Position numbers and translations under genes: made by a program | Notes under the pieces: generated by a model | What the model was told of the DNA's origin: nothing | Database searches by the model: none | What the model saw: the letters and a program-made list of their open reading frames with translations, nothing else | NCBI RefSeq assembly: GCF_019266065.1 | Contig: NZ_LPNR01000081.1 | Coordinates: 1-55,424 of the forward strand | DNA length: 55,424 nucleotides | Origin: Nocardia sp. MH4 | Lineage (GTDB): Bacteria; Actinomycetota; Actinomycetes; Mycobacteriales; Mycobacteriaceae | Reading direction: 5' to 3' | Shown: piece by piece, positions 32,895 to 41,436 of the stretch | How the letters are laid out: each line of letters starts with the position of its first letter | Position numbering within the stretch: position 1 is the stretch's first letter

Positions 32895-34799
32895 ATGGGG
32901 CAGCACCCGAAGGACCCGAGCGAGGCGACCACCGCGGCCAACCGCGCGGCGACCCAGCTCTACGACATGGACAACCGCGCGGACTACGCCGCCGCGCGGC
33001 AGGGCCTGATCGCGGAGTTGCCGGGTCCGGTGTACTCCGACACCGATCCGTCGAAGGTCGTCTTCGATCCGGCGGACTTCGACTACCTCGACGGCGATCC
33101 GCCGACCCCGGATTCGGTGAATCCCAGCCTGTGGCGCCAGTCGCAGCTGATCAGCCTCGGTGGGCTCTTCGAAGTCACCAAGGGGGTCTACCAGGTCCGC
33201 AACAACGACATCGCGAATCTCACCATCGTCGAGGGCGAGGACGGCCTCATCGTCATCGACTGCATGGCCGGTGTCGAGTCCGCCGAGCAGGCGATGAAGC
33301 TGCTGCGCGAGCACGTCACCGACAAACCGGTCGCGGCTGTCGTCTACACCCACACCCACATCGACCACTACGGCGGCGTGAAAGGCGTGATCTCGGCCGA
33401 GGACGTGGCCTCGGGCAAGGTGCCGATCATCGCCCCGGGCCATCAGTTCGACAAGTACGCGATCGGCGAGAACGTGGTAGCCGGTAATGCGATGGCCCGG
33501 CGCAGTTTCTACGCCTTCGGCTCGATGCTGCCGCCGGGGCCGCGGGGATTCGTCAGCTGCGGTATCGGGATCGCGGCCACCAAAGGCCCGATCGTGTCCT
33601 ATATCTCGCCGACCGATCTGATCACCGAGACCGGAACCAAACGCGAGATCGCCGGTATCGAGATGGAATTCCTGTACGCGCCCGATACCGAGGCCCCGGA
33701 GGAGATGCACATCTGGATTCCCCAGCTGAAGGCGCTCACCTGCGCCGAGAACGCCAATCACTCGCTGCACAACATCCAGACCCTGCGCGGAGCGCGCACG
33801 CGCGACGCCCGGAATTTCGCGCGCTATCTCGACGAGACTCTGGAGCGGTGGGGCGACGAGGTAGAGGTGCATTACGGCCCGCACACCTGGCCGGTCTGGG
33901 GCAACGACAACGTCACCGGATTCCTCGAATCCCAGCGCGACACCTACAAATTCATTCACGACCAGGCGCTGCGACTGGCCAACAAGGGCTACACCCCGCT
34001 GGAGGCCGCCGAGGTGATCGAGCTGCCCGAGCAATTGCGCCGCGACTGGGCCAATCGCGGCTATCACGGCACCCTGCACCACGACGTGCGCGCGGTGTAC
34101 GCCAAGGAGCTGGGCATGTGGGACGGCGATCCGGTCTCGCTGCACCCGCATCCGCCGGTCGAGGCGGCCCGCCGTTTCGTCGAATTCGCCGGTGCGGACA
34201 AGATTCTCGCCGAGGGCGAGCGTGCGATCGCGGCGGCCGACTATCGCTGGGCCGCGGAGATTCTGCACAAACTCGTCTTCGCCCAGCCGGACAATCAGCG
34301 CGCCAAGGACTTGCAGGCCGACGCCTATGAGCAGATGGGGTACCAGGCCGAGGGTCCGCAATGGCGCGGGATATTCCTGACCGCCGCGCTGGAATTGCGC
34401 GACGGTGTCCAGCCGCCGCCCTATGTGACGGCCAGTGCGGACAGCGTGCTGGCGATGCCCATCGACATCCTCTTCGATTTCGTGTCGGTGCACGTGATCG
34501 GCGAGAAGGCCGCCGATGTCGACCTGCGGATCGTCTTCGACTTCACCGATCACGACGCGCGATGGACGATGTGGATCCGCCGCGGCGTGCTCAATGCCCG
34601 CCGCGGACGTTTCGGCGACCCTCAGCTCACGGTCTCGGGGGCGAAGCCCGCACTGACCGCGGTACTGCTGAAACCCGGTTCGGCGCAGCAACTCGCCGCC
34701 GGCGGCAAGATCACCCTCGACGGCGATGCCACGGTGCTCGATACCCTCGCCGGTGTCCTCGACGAGTTCGATCCGGCGTTCGCCATCGTCACCCCCTGA
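32895..34799 (+). CDS. Alkyl/aryl-sulfatase, SdsA1/YjcS type (type III)
   Basis: 634 residues, the family's normal length. It has an MBL-fold catalytic domain with THTHIDHYGG (H153-x-H155-x-D157-H158) and the second metal region CAENANHSLHN. A helical dimerisation domain (~400-510) follows, with YTPLEAAEVIELPEQLRRDWANRGYHGTLHHDVRAVYAKELGMW, then a C-terminal SCP2-like lipid-binding domain (~520-634). Such enzymes cleave primary alkyl sulfates such as SDS to alcohol and sulfate. SdsA1 and YjcS are exported, but no signal peptide is visible here, so this one is probably cytosolic. GAGGAG precedes the ATG. Confidence 0.93.
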   Translation: MGQHPKDPSEATTAANRAATQLYDMDNRADYAAARQGLIAELPGPVYSDTDPSKVVFDPADFDYLDGDPPTPDSVNPSLWRQSQLISLGGLFEVTKGVYQVRNNDIANLTIVEGEDGLIVIDCMAGVESAEQAMKLLREHVTDKPVAAVVYTHTHIDHYGGVKGVISAEDVASGKVPIIAPGHQFDKYAIGENVVAGNAMARRSFYAFGSMLPPGPRGFVSCGIGIAATKGPIVSYISPTDLITETGTKREIAGIEMEFLYAPDTEAPEEMHIWIPQLKALTCAENANHSLHNIQTLRGARTRDARNFARYLDETLERWGDEVEVHYGPHTWPVWGNDNVTGFLESQRDTYKFIHDQALRLANKGYTPLEAAEVIELPEQLRRDWANRGYHGTLHHDVRAVYAKELGMWDGDPVSLHPHPPVEAARRFVEFAGADKILAEGERAIAAADYRWAAEILHKLVFAQPDNQRAKDLQADAYEQMGYQAEGPQWRGIFLTAALELRDGVQPPPYVTASADSVLAMPIDILFDFVSVHVIGEKAADVDLRIVFDFTDHDARWTMWIRRGVLNARRGRFGDPQLTVSGAKPALTAVLLKPGSAQQLAAGGKITLDGDATVLDTLAGVLDEFDPAFAIVTP

Positions 34800-34802
34800 C
34801 GA

Positions 34803-34851
34803 ACGAGAAGGGGGCGCCACCCGGAATCCCGGATGACGCCCCCGCGCTCGT
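34803..34851. terminator. Bidirectional terminator between sulfatase and copA
   Basis: ACGAG/CTCGT outer and GGGGGCG/CGCCCCC inner arms (34810-34816, 34837-34843) fill the 58-bp gap between convergent stops. Confidence 0.65.
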
Positions 34852-34857
34852 CGTCGA

Positions 34858-37113
34858 CTAGTGCGCCGTCGACTTGAATCGCCGCAACCGCAGGCTGTTG
34901 CTCACCACGAACACCGAGCTGAACGCCATGGCGGCGCCGGCCAGCATCGGGTTGAGCAGGCCCGCCATGGCCAGCGGGATGGCCGCCACGTTGTAGGCGA
35001 AGGCCCAGAACAGGTTGCCCTTGATGGTGGCCAGGGTGCGGCGCGACAGGCGGATCGCGTCGGCGGCGGCGCGCAGGTCGCCCCGGACCAGGGTCAGGTC
35101 GCTGGCCTCGATGGCGACATCGGTGCCGGTGCCCATCGACAGGCCCAGATCGGCCTGGGCCAGGGCGGCCGCGTCGTTGACGCCGTCACCGACCATCGCG
35201 ACGACCTTGCCCTCGGCCTGCAGCCGCTTGACCGTGTCGACCTTGTCCTGCGGCAGCACCTCGGCGATCACCTCGTCGATGCCGACCTCGTCACCGATGG
35301 TGCGGGCCGCGCGGGCGTTGTCGCCGGTCAGCAGGATCGGGGTCAGCCCCAGCGCGCGGAACTGCGCGATGGCCTGCGCCGAGGTCGGTTTCACCGCGTC
35401 GGCCACGACGAGCACGCCGCGTGCCTTACCGTCCCAGCCGACCGCCACGGCGGTCTTGCCCGCCGACTCCGCCTCCGTCATCGCGGTTTCCAGCGCCTCG
35501 GGCAGCGGCTGCGACCAGTCGGCCAGCAGCCGGGCCCGGCCGACGATCACCGCGGAACCGTTCACCACGCCCTGCACGCCGAGGCCCTCGACATTGGCGA
35601 AACCCTCCACCGGCAGCAGCGTGCCGAACTCGTCCTGCGCGGCCTTGGCGATCGCCTGGGCGATCGGGTGCTCCGACGAATCTTCCAGCGCGCCCGCCAG
35701 TTCCAGTACTCGGCCGCGCTCCTCGCCCTCGGCGGGCAACACGTCGAGCAGGGTCATCTTGCCGGTGGTGACGGTGCCGGTCTTGTCCAGCACGATGGTG
35801 TCGACCTTGCGGGTCGATTCCAGTACCTCGGGCCCCTTGATCAGGATGCCGAGCTGGGCGCCGCGCCCGGTGCCGACCATCAGCGCGGTCGGGGTGGCCA
35901 GGCCGAGGGCGCACGGGCAGGCGATGATCAGCACCGCGACGCCGGCGGTGAAGGCCGCCGCGATCGCGCCGCCGGTGCCGAGCCAGAAGCCGAGGGTGGC
36001 CACGGCCAGCGCGATGACGATCGGAACGAAGATGCCGGAGATCTTGTCGGCCAGGCGCTGGGCCTGGGCCTTGCCGGTCTGCGCGTCCTCGACGAGCTGG
36101 GCCATCTGGGCGAGCTGGGTGTCGGCGCCGATCCTGGTGGCGCGCACCAGAAGCCGTCCGCCGACATTGACGGTCGCGCCGGTCACCGCGTCGCCCGCGC
36201 CGACCTCGACCGGCACGGATTCGCCGGTCAGCATGGAGGCGTCGACCGCCGAACTGCCCTCGGTCACCACACCGTCGGTGGCGATCTTCTCGCCGGGCCG
36301 CACGATGAACTCGTCACCGACGGCCAGCCGCTCCACCGGAATCCGGGTCTCCACGCCGTCGCGCAGGACCGCGACGTCCTTGGCGCCCAGCTCCAGCAGC
36401 GCCTTCAGCGCGGCTCCCGCCCGTCGCTTGGAACGGGCCTCGAAGTAGCGCCCGGCCAGGATGAACGTGGTGACCCCCGCCGCGGCCTCCAGGTAGATGC
36501 TGCCGGTGCCGTCCATCCGCGCGATGGTGAATTCGAACGGGTGCTTCATCCCCGGCGTGCCCGCGGTACCCCAGAACAGGGCGTACAGCGACCAGCCGAA
36601 AGCGGCGAGCGTGCCCATCGACACCAGCGTGTCCATGGTGGCGGTGCCGTGCTCGAGGTTGGTCCAGGCCGCCCGGTGGAAGGGCAGCGCGCCCCACACG
36701 ACGACCGGCGCGGCCAGCGTCAGCGAGAGCCACTGCCAGTTGGTGAACTGCAACGCGGGGATCATCGCCATCGCGATGACCGGGACGGTGAGCACCAGAG
36801 AGACCAGCAGGCGGGTTCGCAGTGAGGCGGTCGGGTCGGGCTCGACGGCCGCGTCGTCGGTGGGCTCGGCCTGCTTCGGCGCGGGCAGCGCCGCGGTGTA
36901 GCCGGCCTGCTCGACGGTGGCGATCAGCTCCTCGGGGGAGATGTCGCCGGTGACGTCGACCCTGGCCTTCTCGGTCGCGTAGTTGACCGTCGCGGTGACC
37001 CCGTCGAGCTTGTTGAGCTTCTTCTCGATCCGGTTCGCGCAGGAAGCGCAGGTCATGCCACCGATCACCAGTTCTACCTGGCCGGTGCCCGGTGGTTGCG
37101 TCACGGTGGTCAT
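34858..37113 (-). CDS. copA: Copper-exporting P1B-type ATPase
   Basis: 751 residues. One N-terminal heavy-metal domain carries GMTCASC (~residues 18-24). The core has TGES (LTGESVPV), the ion site CPC ([11 protein letters not shown]), phosphorylated Asp in [19 protein letters not shown] and the hinge [10 protein letters not shown]. The last helices contain Tyr-Asn (FAYNVA) and MxxSS (MAFSSVF), the residues that define Cu(I)-selective P1B-1 pumps. It exports Cu(I) across the membrane at the cost of ATP. Last gene of the copZ operon; GGAG precedes the ATG. Confidence 0.95.
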   Translation of the reverse strand: MTTVTQPPGTGQVELVIGGMTCASCANRIEKKLNKLDGVTATVNYATEKARVDVTGDISPEELIATVEQAGYTAALPAPKQAEPTDDAAVEPDPTASLRTRLLVSLVLTVPVIAMAMIPALQFTNWQWLSLTLAAPVVVWGALPFHRAAWTNLEHGTATMDTLVSMGTLAAFGWSLYALFWGTAGTPGMKHPFEFTIARMDGTGSIYLEAAAGVTTFILAGRYFEARSKRRAGAALKALLELGAKDVAVLRDGVETRIPVERLAVGDEFIVRPGEKIATDGVVTEGSSAVDASMLTGESVPVEVGAGDAVTGATVNVGGRLLVRATRIGADTQLAQMAQLVEDAQTGKAQAQRLADKISGIFVPIVIALAVATLGFWLGTGGAIAAAFTAGVAVLIIACPCALGLATPTALMVGTGRGAQLGILIKGPEVLESTRKVDTIVLDKTGTVTTGKMTLLDVLPAEGEERGRVLELAGALEDSSEHPIAQAIAKAAQDEFGTLLPVEGFANVEGLGVQGVVNGSAVIVGRARLLADWSQPLPEALETAMTEAESAGKTAVAVGWDGKARGVLVVADAVKPTSAQAIAQFRALGLTPILLTGDNARAARTIGDEVGIDEVIAEVLPQDKVDTVKRLQAEGKVVAMVGDGVNDAAALAQADLGLSMGTGTDVAIEASDLTLVRGDLRAAADAIRLSRRTLATIKGNLFWAFAYNVAAIPLAMAGLLNPMLAGAAMAFSSVFVVSNSLRLRRFKSTAH

Positions 37114-37171
37114 GGGGTGCTCCGTTCGTTCCTGGTATCGATTCTTGCTGAGGGTTTGCCGACGGGCTACG

Positions 37172-38101
37172 TCAGTGCCCGTGGCCGGGTTCGGCCGGTG
37201 CGGTCGTCGGCGCCGGATCGCTCGCGCCGGTGGCCTCCGGCTGGGCGACGCGCACCGTGAACTCGGCCGTGCGCACCACGCCCTGGTGCTGGAAGTCGAG
37301 GAACAGGCGGTAGTCGCCCGCGCTCGGCGCGTTCACCACGAAGTCGATGCCGGGACCGGCGGGGGTGACTCCGTCGCCGGGGGCACCTTCGGGGTGAACG
37401 TGCAGGTAGGCGAGGTCGGCGGCGCGCAGGGCGACCAAGTGGCCGTAGGCGCCGAGGTAGGGCTGTAGGTCGGTGACCGGGGTGCCGTCGCGGCTCACCG
37501 ACAGCGTCACGTTCGAGGCCGTTCCCGGCGTGACCGTGCCGTCGAGGGTGACGGTGTACTCGCCGACCCGGGCGGTGGTCGCGGGCGCCGGGAGCGCCTG
37601 CACGTCGTAGTTGCCCGCCACGCGCAGGTCCGCGCCGAGGGTCAGGTTCGACCCGCCCGCCGGGGTGAAGTCGGCGAACACCCGGTAGTCACCGCCCCGG
37701 CTCAGGTTCAGCGGCACCGACCAGGTGCCCGCCGGGTCCAGCACCGGGTGCACGTGCTGGAAGCCCGCCATGTCGCGCCGCACCACGATCAGGTGCAGAT
37801 CCTTGTCGTGGCTGGTCACGTACTTCGTGACCGGTGCGCCGGTGGCGTCGAGGATGCGGAAGCTCACCGGCGCCTGCGCCGCGGTCGTGGTGCTCGGCTT
37901 GTCGATGGCCAGCGTGTAGCCCTGATCGGAGGCGAGGAGGCCGCCGGGCAGGTCGGCCGACGGCGCCGCCGCGGTCGAGTGTTCGCCGTGCCCGGCCGGT
38001 TCGGCGGGTTCCGGACCGACCAGGGAGCCGGCGGCCAGAGCGATCCCGAAGACCGCCGCGAGGCCGAGGGTGAAACCGGCGAACTTGCCTGTTGCGTTCA
38101 T
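37172..38101 (-). CDS. Exported copper-operon protein with repeated HVHP motifs
   Basis: 309 residues. One N-terminal membrane helix or signal anchor (about 8-30) is followed by His-rich linkers (GHGEHS) and two Ig-like beta domains. Each contains a similar His pair: FQHVHPVLD and YLHVHPEGA. The C-terminus ends GHGH. Similar genes sit between copZ and copA in many actinobacteria. It has no Cys, so His-based (perhaps Met-assisted) copper capture outside the membrane is inferred. CGGAG precedes the ATG; 20 nt after copZ and 58 nt before copA. Confidence 0.75.
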   Translation of the reverse strand: MNATGKFAGFTLGLAAVFGIALAAGSLVGPEPAEPAGHGEHSTAAAPSADLPGGLLASDQGYTLAIDKPSTTTAAQAPVSFRILDATGAPVTKYVTSHDKDLHLIVVRRDMAGFQHVHPVLDPAGTWSVPLNLSRGGDYRVFADFTPAGGSNLTLGADLRVAGNYDVQALPAPATTARVGEYTVTLDGTVTPGTASNVTLSVSRDGTPVTDLQPYLGAYGHLVALRAADLAYLHVHPEGAPGDGVTPAGPGIDFVVNAPSAGDYRLFLDFQHQGVVRTAEFTVRVAQPEATGASDPAPTTAPAEPGHGH

Positions 38102-38121
38102 CGGGATGCTCCGTTTCGGGT

Positions 38122-38325
38122 TCAGTCGGCGAGCTGGAAGCCGGCCGCGGTGACGGCGTCGGCGAGGGCGGTGCGCTCGGGTGCGGTGCCGTCGATCGCC
38201 ACCGTGCCGGTGGCCAGGTCGACCTCGACGCCCGTGACGCCGGGCAGTGCGCCGACCTTGTCGCGCACCTTGTTGGTGCAGCAGCCGCAGGTCATGCCGG
38301 TGACGGTGACGGTGGTGGTGCTCAT
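38122..38325 (-). CDS. copZ: Copper chaperone
   Basis: 67 residues, a single heavy-metal-associated ferredoxin-like domain. The metal loop is GMTCGCC (Cys13, Cys15, Cys16): the usual CxxC plus one extra cysteine, a form that tends to favour Cu(I) clusters. It delivers Cu(I) to CopA. The ATG at 38325 is set by GAGGAG just upstream and by the domain; longer readings add sequence from the operator. First gene of the operon controlled by the CsoR-type site. Confidence 0.93.
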   Translation of the reverse strand: MSTTTVTVTGMTCGCCTNKVRDKVGALPGVTGVEVDLATGTVAIDGTAPERTALADAVTAAGFQLAD

Positions 38326-38360
38326 GGTGGTCTCCTCGTCCGTGATCTCAATCATTACCA

Positions 38361-38375
38361 TACCCCCCTAGGGTA
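38361..38375 (-). promoter_or_regulatory. CsoR-type copper operator of the copZ operon
   Basis: TACCCCCCTAGGGTA, a C-tract/G-tract imperfect palindrome of the CsoR kind, overlapping TATGGT as a minus-strand -10. It ends 36 bp before the copZ start. The 20 bp 38356-38375 are identical to 39836-39855. Confidence 0.78.
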
Positions 38376-38380
38376 CTTTG

Positions 38381-39796
38381 TCAAACGGTCGCGTCGGCCG
38401 TGACCGGGGCAGGGCTGCGCATGACCGCGGCGGTGATGCCCGCACCGGCCAGGGCCAGCAGGCCCGCGCCGAGGAAGGCCGCCGAGTAGCCGTCGGTCAG
38501 CGCCGTGGCATCGCCCAGTTCGCCCGCGCCGAACGCGGCGGCGACCGCCGTCATGGCGGCCAGGCCGAGTGCGGAACCCACCTGGTAGCTGACGTTGACG
38601 ATGCCCGAGGCCAGGCCGCCCTCCTCCGGTCGCGCCGCCGAGATGGCGGTGCCGAGCGAGGGGATGAAGGCCAGTGACATACCGCCGGCGGCCACCAGCG
38701 AGGCGGGCAGCACGTCGACCCAGAAGTTGCCGGTCGGTCGCACCAGCGACATGATCCCCAGGCCGAGACCCAGCACGATCAGGCCGGTGACGATCATCGG
38801 CTTGGCGCCGAAGCGCTGCATGGCCTTCGGGGCCAGCACCACCATGCCGAGCATGATCAGCGTGGTCATCGGCAGCAGCGCGGCGCCCGACGGGAACGCG
38901 CTGTAGCCGAGCACCTGCTGCAGGTACAGGTTCAGGAAGAACCACATCGGCACCCACGCCGCGGCCAGCGCGAACTGGGCGAAGTTGGCGGCGGCCAGAT
39001 TCGGCGCGCGGAAGATGCTCAGCCGCATCAGCGGTTCGCTGCGGCGCGACTGGATGGCGACGAAACCGGCCAGCAGCGCGGCGGCCAGCGCCAGCACGCC
39101 CAGGGTCTCACCGGACGCCCAGCCGACTTCGGGAGCCTGCACGATCGCGTACACGGCAGCCGCCAAACCGGCTGTCACGGTGACGGACCCGGCGATATCG
39201 ATGGATCCCTTACGCGCCGGGGCGGCGGGCATCAGCAGCGGAACCGCGATCAGCGCGAGCACCGCGATCGGGATGTTGATGTAGAAAACCCAAGGCCAGC
39301 TGATGTATTCGGTGATCACGCCACCCAGGAACACGCCCGCGGTGCCACCGGCGGGAGCCGCCGCGCCGTAGACGGCCAGCGCCTTGGTGAGTTCCTGCGG
39401 CGAGCCGCCGAACAGCATCATCAGCAGGGTCAGCGCCGAGGGCGCGATCAGCGCCGCGCCCGCGCCCTGGATCGCCCGGCCCGCCAGCTCGATGCCGACG
39501 GTGCCCGCGGCGCCGGCGATCACCGAGCCTACGGCCAGCACCAGCCAGCCCGCCCCGAAGATCCGGCGCGCGCCGAGCAGGTCGGAGAGCCGGCCGCCGA
39601 GCAGCAGCAGGCCGCCGAAGGCGATCACGTAGGCGTTGAACACCCAGGTCAGATTGCCGGGGGTGAAGCCGAGCTCGGCCTGCATCTTCGGCAGCGCGAT
39701 CCCGATGATCGAGGTGTCCATGATGACCATGAACTGCGCTGCGGCGATCACCGCCAGCGCCCACCACTTCCGGGTGGATTGCGATTGCGTAGTCAC
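38381..39796 (-). CDS. DHA2-family MFS transporter in the copper locus
   Basis: 471 residues, about 14 helices, of the drug:H+ antiporter-2 family: the motif MVIMDTSIIGIALPKMQAELGF in helix 1, GRLSDLLGARRIF in loop 2-3, and GAGAALIAPSAL. Typical substrates are drugs or metabolites, not copper ions. GTG 39796 is chosen for AAAGGA upstream; the longer reading crosses the operator. It has a copper operator identical to that of copZ, which lies just downstream of its stop, so both units are probably induced by copper. Export of a copper ligand or toxic complex is speculation. Confidence 0.87.
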   Translation of the reverse strand: MTTQSQSTRKWWALAVIAAAQFMVIMDTSIIGIALPKMQAELGFTPGNLTWVFNAYVIAFGGLLLLGGRLSDLLGARRIFGAGWLVLAVGSVIAGAAGTVGIELAGRAIQGAGAALIAPSALTLLMMLFGGSPQELTKALAVYGAAAPAGGTAGVFLGGVITEYISWPWVFYINIPIAVLALIAVPLLMPAAPARKGSIDIAGSVTVTAGLAAAVYAIVQAPEVGWASGETLGVLALAAALLAGFVAIQSRRSEPLMRLSIFRAPNLAAANFAQFALAAAWVPMWFFLNLYLQQVLGYSAFPSGAALLPMTTLIMLGMVVLAPKAMQRFGAKPMIVTGLIVLGLGLGIMSLVRPTGNFWVDVLPASLVAAGGMSLAFIPSLGTAISAARPEEGGLASGIVNVSYQVGSALGLAAMTAVAAAFGAGELGDATALTDGYSAAFLGAGLLALAGAGITAAVMRSPAPVTADATV

Positions 39797-39840
39797 GACT
39801 TTCGTCCTTTCGAGCGGAGAGCGTCTCGTGGTCGGTACCA

Positions 39841-39855
39841 TACCCCCCTAGGGTA
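39841..39855 (-). promoter_or_regulatory. CsoR-type copper operator of the MFS gene
   Basis: Same 15-bp core as at 38361, with the same five bases before it (39836-39840) and TATGGT on the minus strand; 45 bp upstream of the MFS start. Confidence 0.75.
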
Positions 39856-39895
39856 TAAACCTGTCAAGACTCCGGCGGAAAGGATTTCGACAGCG

Positions 39896-39927
39896 AAAAG
39901 CCCGGCCCACACGGCGGTGGACCGGGC
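39896..39927 (-). terminator. Intrinsic terminator after the AhpD-like gene
   Basis: GCCCGGCCCAC (39900-39910) and GTGGACCGGGC (39917-39927) pair with one mismatch, and on the minus strand the stem is followed by TTTT. It ends transcripts from the 39945 gene before the copper MFS promoter. Confidence 0.8.
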
Positions 39928-39944
39928 ATTTCGTGCTGCGTGGA

Positions 39945-40703
39945 TCAGGATTCGGGGCGGTAGGTGATCAGCGCGATCGCCGGCGCCGACACCACCTGCA
40001 CCCGCTCGCCGTCCTTGACGGAAATGTGCGCGAAGCCGCCCTCGATGGCGACGTGCACATCGCGCACCGTCGCGGTCTGCCGCCCGTCGGCATCGGTCAG
40101 GGTGTAGCCGGCGACCAGGCCGACGGTGTCGGCGGCGCGCCATCTCGATGTCGTCGCGGGTGCCTTCGGTGGGGTGGGGGCGAGTGGAAAGTCCAGCTCG
40201 GGGCGGGCGACATGGTTGAAGTAGTTCGACAGCACGTTCAATGCCACATGGCCGACGGCCTCGGTCAGTTCGGCATCGCTGACGCCGCTGCTCCTGGCCT
40301 CGGCCAATCGCTCGTCGTCCACCCGGCCGCCGGTGCGCTGTACCTCGCGGGCGAAGCGCAGCACGGCTTCGGCGTGCGGGTCCTCGGCGCGGGCGGCCCG
40401 CGTCGCCGCGATCGCCTCGGGCGTGAAGCCCATCTTCGACGCGCGCATCGTGTGCGCCGAGACGCAGTATTCGCAGCCGTTGTCGGCGGCGATCAGCAGG
40501 GCGAGCTGCTCGCGGGTCCGCGCGCCGAGCTTGCCCGCGGTGAGGGCGTCGCGCAAGCGCAGATACCCCCGTAGGGTGGCCGGGCTGTTGGCCATGGCGG
40601 CGTACAGATTCGGCACCCGGCCCAGTTGCCGCTGGACTTCGGTGAGCAGTTCGCCCTGCTCGGCATCGGCGGTGTCGGCGGACAGTAGCGGCAGTCGGGA
40701 CAT
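39945..40703 (-). CDS. Carboxymuconolactone decarboxylase/AhpD-like protein with extra C-terminal domain
   Basis: 252 residues. Residues 1-~180 form an AhpD-like alkylhydroperoxidase domain with the redox motif C77-E-Y-C80-x3-H84 (NGCEYCVSAH). A further ~70 residues (from about ATTSRWRAADTVGLVAG to the end) form a separate beta-rich tail that ordinary members lack. Peroxide or organic hydroperoxide reduction is the family role. The ATG at 40703 is chosen because the domain begins there and three TetR-type operators lie just upstream. Divergent from the tetR gene, which probably represses it. Confidence 0.83.
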   Translation of the reverse strand: MSRLPLLSADTADAEQGELLTEVQRQLGRVPNLYAAMANSPATLRGYLRLRDALTAGKLGARTREQLALLIAADNGCEYCVSAHTMRASKMGFTPEAIAATRAARAEDPHAEAVLRFAREVQRTGGRVDDERLAEARSSGVSDAELTEAVGHVALNVLSNYFNHVARPELDFPLAPTPPKAPATTSRWRAADTVGLVAGYTLTDADGRQTATVRDVHVAIEGGFAHISVKDGERVQVVSAPAIALITYRPES

Positions 40704-40727
40704 GGTGCGCTCCAAGGCTTTCGGCAA

Positions 40728-40745
40728 CGGTACTGATCGGTACCG
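40728..40745. promoter_or_regulatory. TetR-type operator 1
   Basis: CGGTACTGATCGGTACCG, an 18-bp near-palindrome matching operators 2 and 3; nearest the AhpD-like gene. Confidence 0.75.
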
Positions 40746-40753
40746 AATGGAGA

Positions 40754-40771
40754 CGGTACCGATCGGTTCCG
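40754..40771. promoter_or_regulatory. TetR-type operator 2
   Basis: CGGTACCGATCGGTTCCG, palindromic at all but one pair, extended by GA/TC flanks. It starts 26 bp after operator 1. Confidence 0.75.
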
Positions 40772-40787
40772 TCTCGGTCAAGCAATT

Positions 40788-40805
40788 CGGTACCGATCGT
40801 TTCCG
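40788..40805. promoter_or_regulatory. TetR-type operator 3
   Basis: CGGTACCGATCGTTTCCG, third copy, 34 bp after operator 2 and just before the tetR -10 (40812-40817). Confidence 0.75.
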
Positions 40806-40811
40806 TTCTGG

Positions 40812-40817
40812 TACGGT
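40812..40817 (+). promoter_or_regulatory. -10 element of tetR
   Basis: TACGGT followed by exactly 6 nt and the ATG at 40824, so leaderless; it lies next to operator 3, giving autorepression. Confidence 0.5.
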
Positions 40818-40823
40818 GGGCGC

Positions 40824-41372
40824 ATGGCGACACAGGCCAAGCAGCGGTTGCTCACCACCGCCGAGGAGCTGTTCTACGCCGAGGGCATTCGCGCCGTCGG
40901 CATCGACCGGCTGCTCCAGGAGTCCGGCGTCGGCCGCGCCTCCTTCTATCGCCACTTCGCGAGCAAGGACGACCTGGTCGTCGCCGTGCTGGAAGACCGC
41001 GACCGCCGCTGGCTGGACTGGCTACGCACCTCCGTCGAAGCCGTCGACGACCCGACCGCGCGCCCGCTGGCCGTCTTCGCCGCCCTCGCGCAACGCTTCG
41101 CCCGCAACGATTTCCGTGGCTGTGCCTTCATCAACACGATCATCGAAGTCGCCGACCCCACCGCCCCCGCCCACCAAGTGGCCGACCGCCACAAGCGCCG
41201 CGTGATCGACTACCTCACCGAACTCCTCACCGCCGCGGGCCATCCCGATCCGGAGCTCCTCGCCCCCGAACTGGCCCTGCTCATCGACGGCGCCATCGTC
41301 ACCGCCGTGCGCGAGAACTCCCCGGCCGCCGCCGATCGCGCGGCCTCGATCGCCACCAAACTCCTGGCGTGA
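40824..41372 (+). CDS. TetR-family repressor
   Basis: 182 residues. The N-terminal helix-turn-helix is typical: RLLTTAEELFYAEGIRAVGIDRLLQESGVGRASFYRHFASKDDLVVAVL. The C-terminal ligand domain contains NDFRGCAFINTIIEVADP, resembling the subgroup in which a Cys and nearby residues line the pocket. It is divergent from the AhpD-like gene across three matching palindromes and probably represses both. The single Cys in FRGCAF could sense an electrophile, which is speculation. Confidence 0.92.
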   Translation: MATQAKQRLLTTAEELFYAEGIRAVGIDRLLQESGVGRASFYRHFASKDDLVVAVLEDRDRRWLDWLRTSVEAVDDPTARPLAVFAALAQRFARNDFRGCAFINTIIEVADPTAPAHQVADRHKRRVIDYLTELLTAAGHPDPELLAPELALLIDGAIVTAVRENSPAAADRAASIATKLLA

Positions 41373-41436
41373 GCGCGGCCGGACCCGCGGCGTTCGCGGG
41401 CGGTGAACACGCTCTGCCGGAGCGCGAATTAGAGCT

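Noticed and set aside
40564..40578. A third CsoR-like sequence (TACCCCCGTAGGGTG)
   Set aside because: It lies inside the coding region of the AhpD-like gene, lacks one palindromic end base and the shared flank, and has no promoter nearby; probably chance in GC-rich DNA or a minor site.
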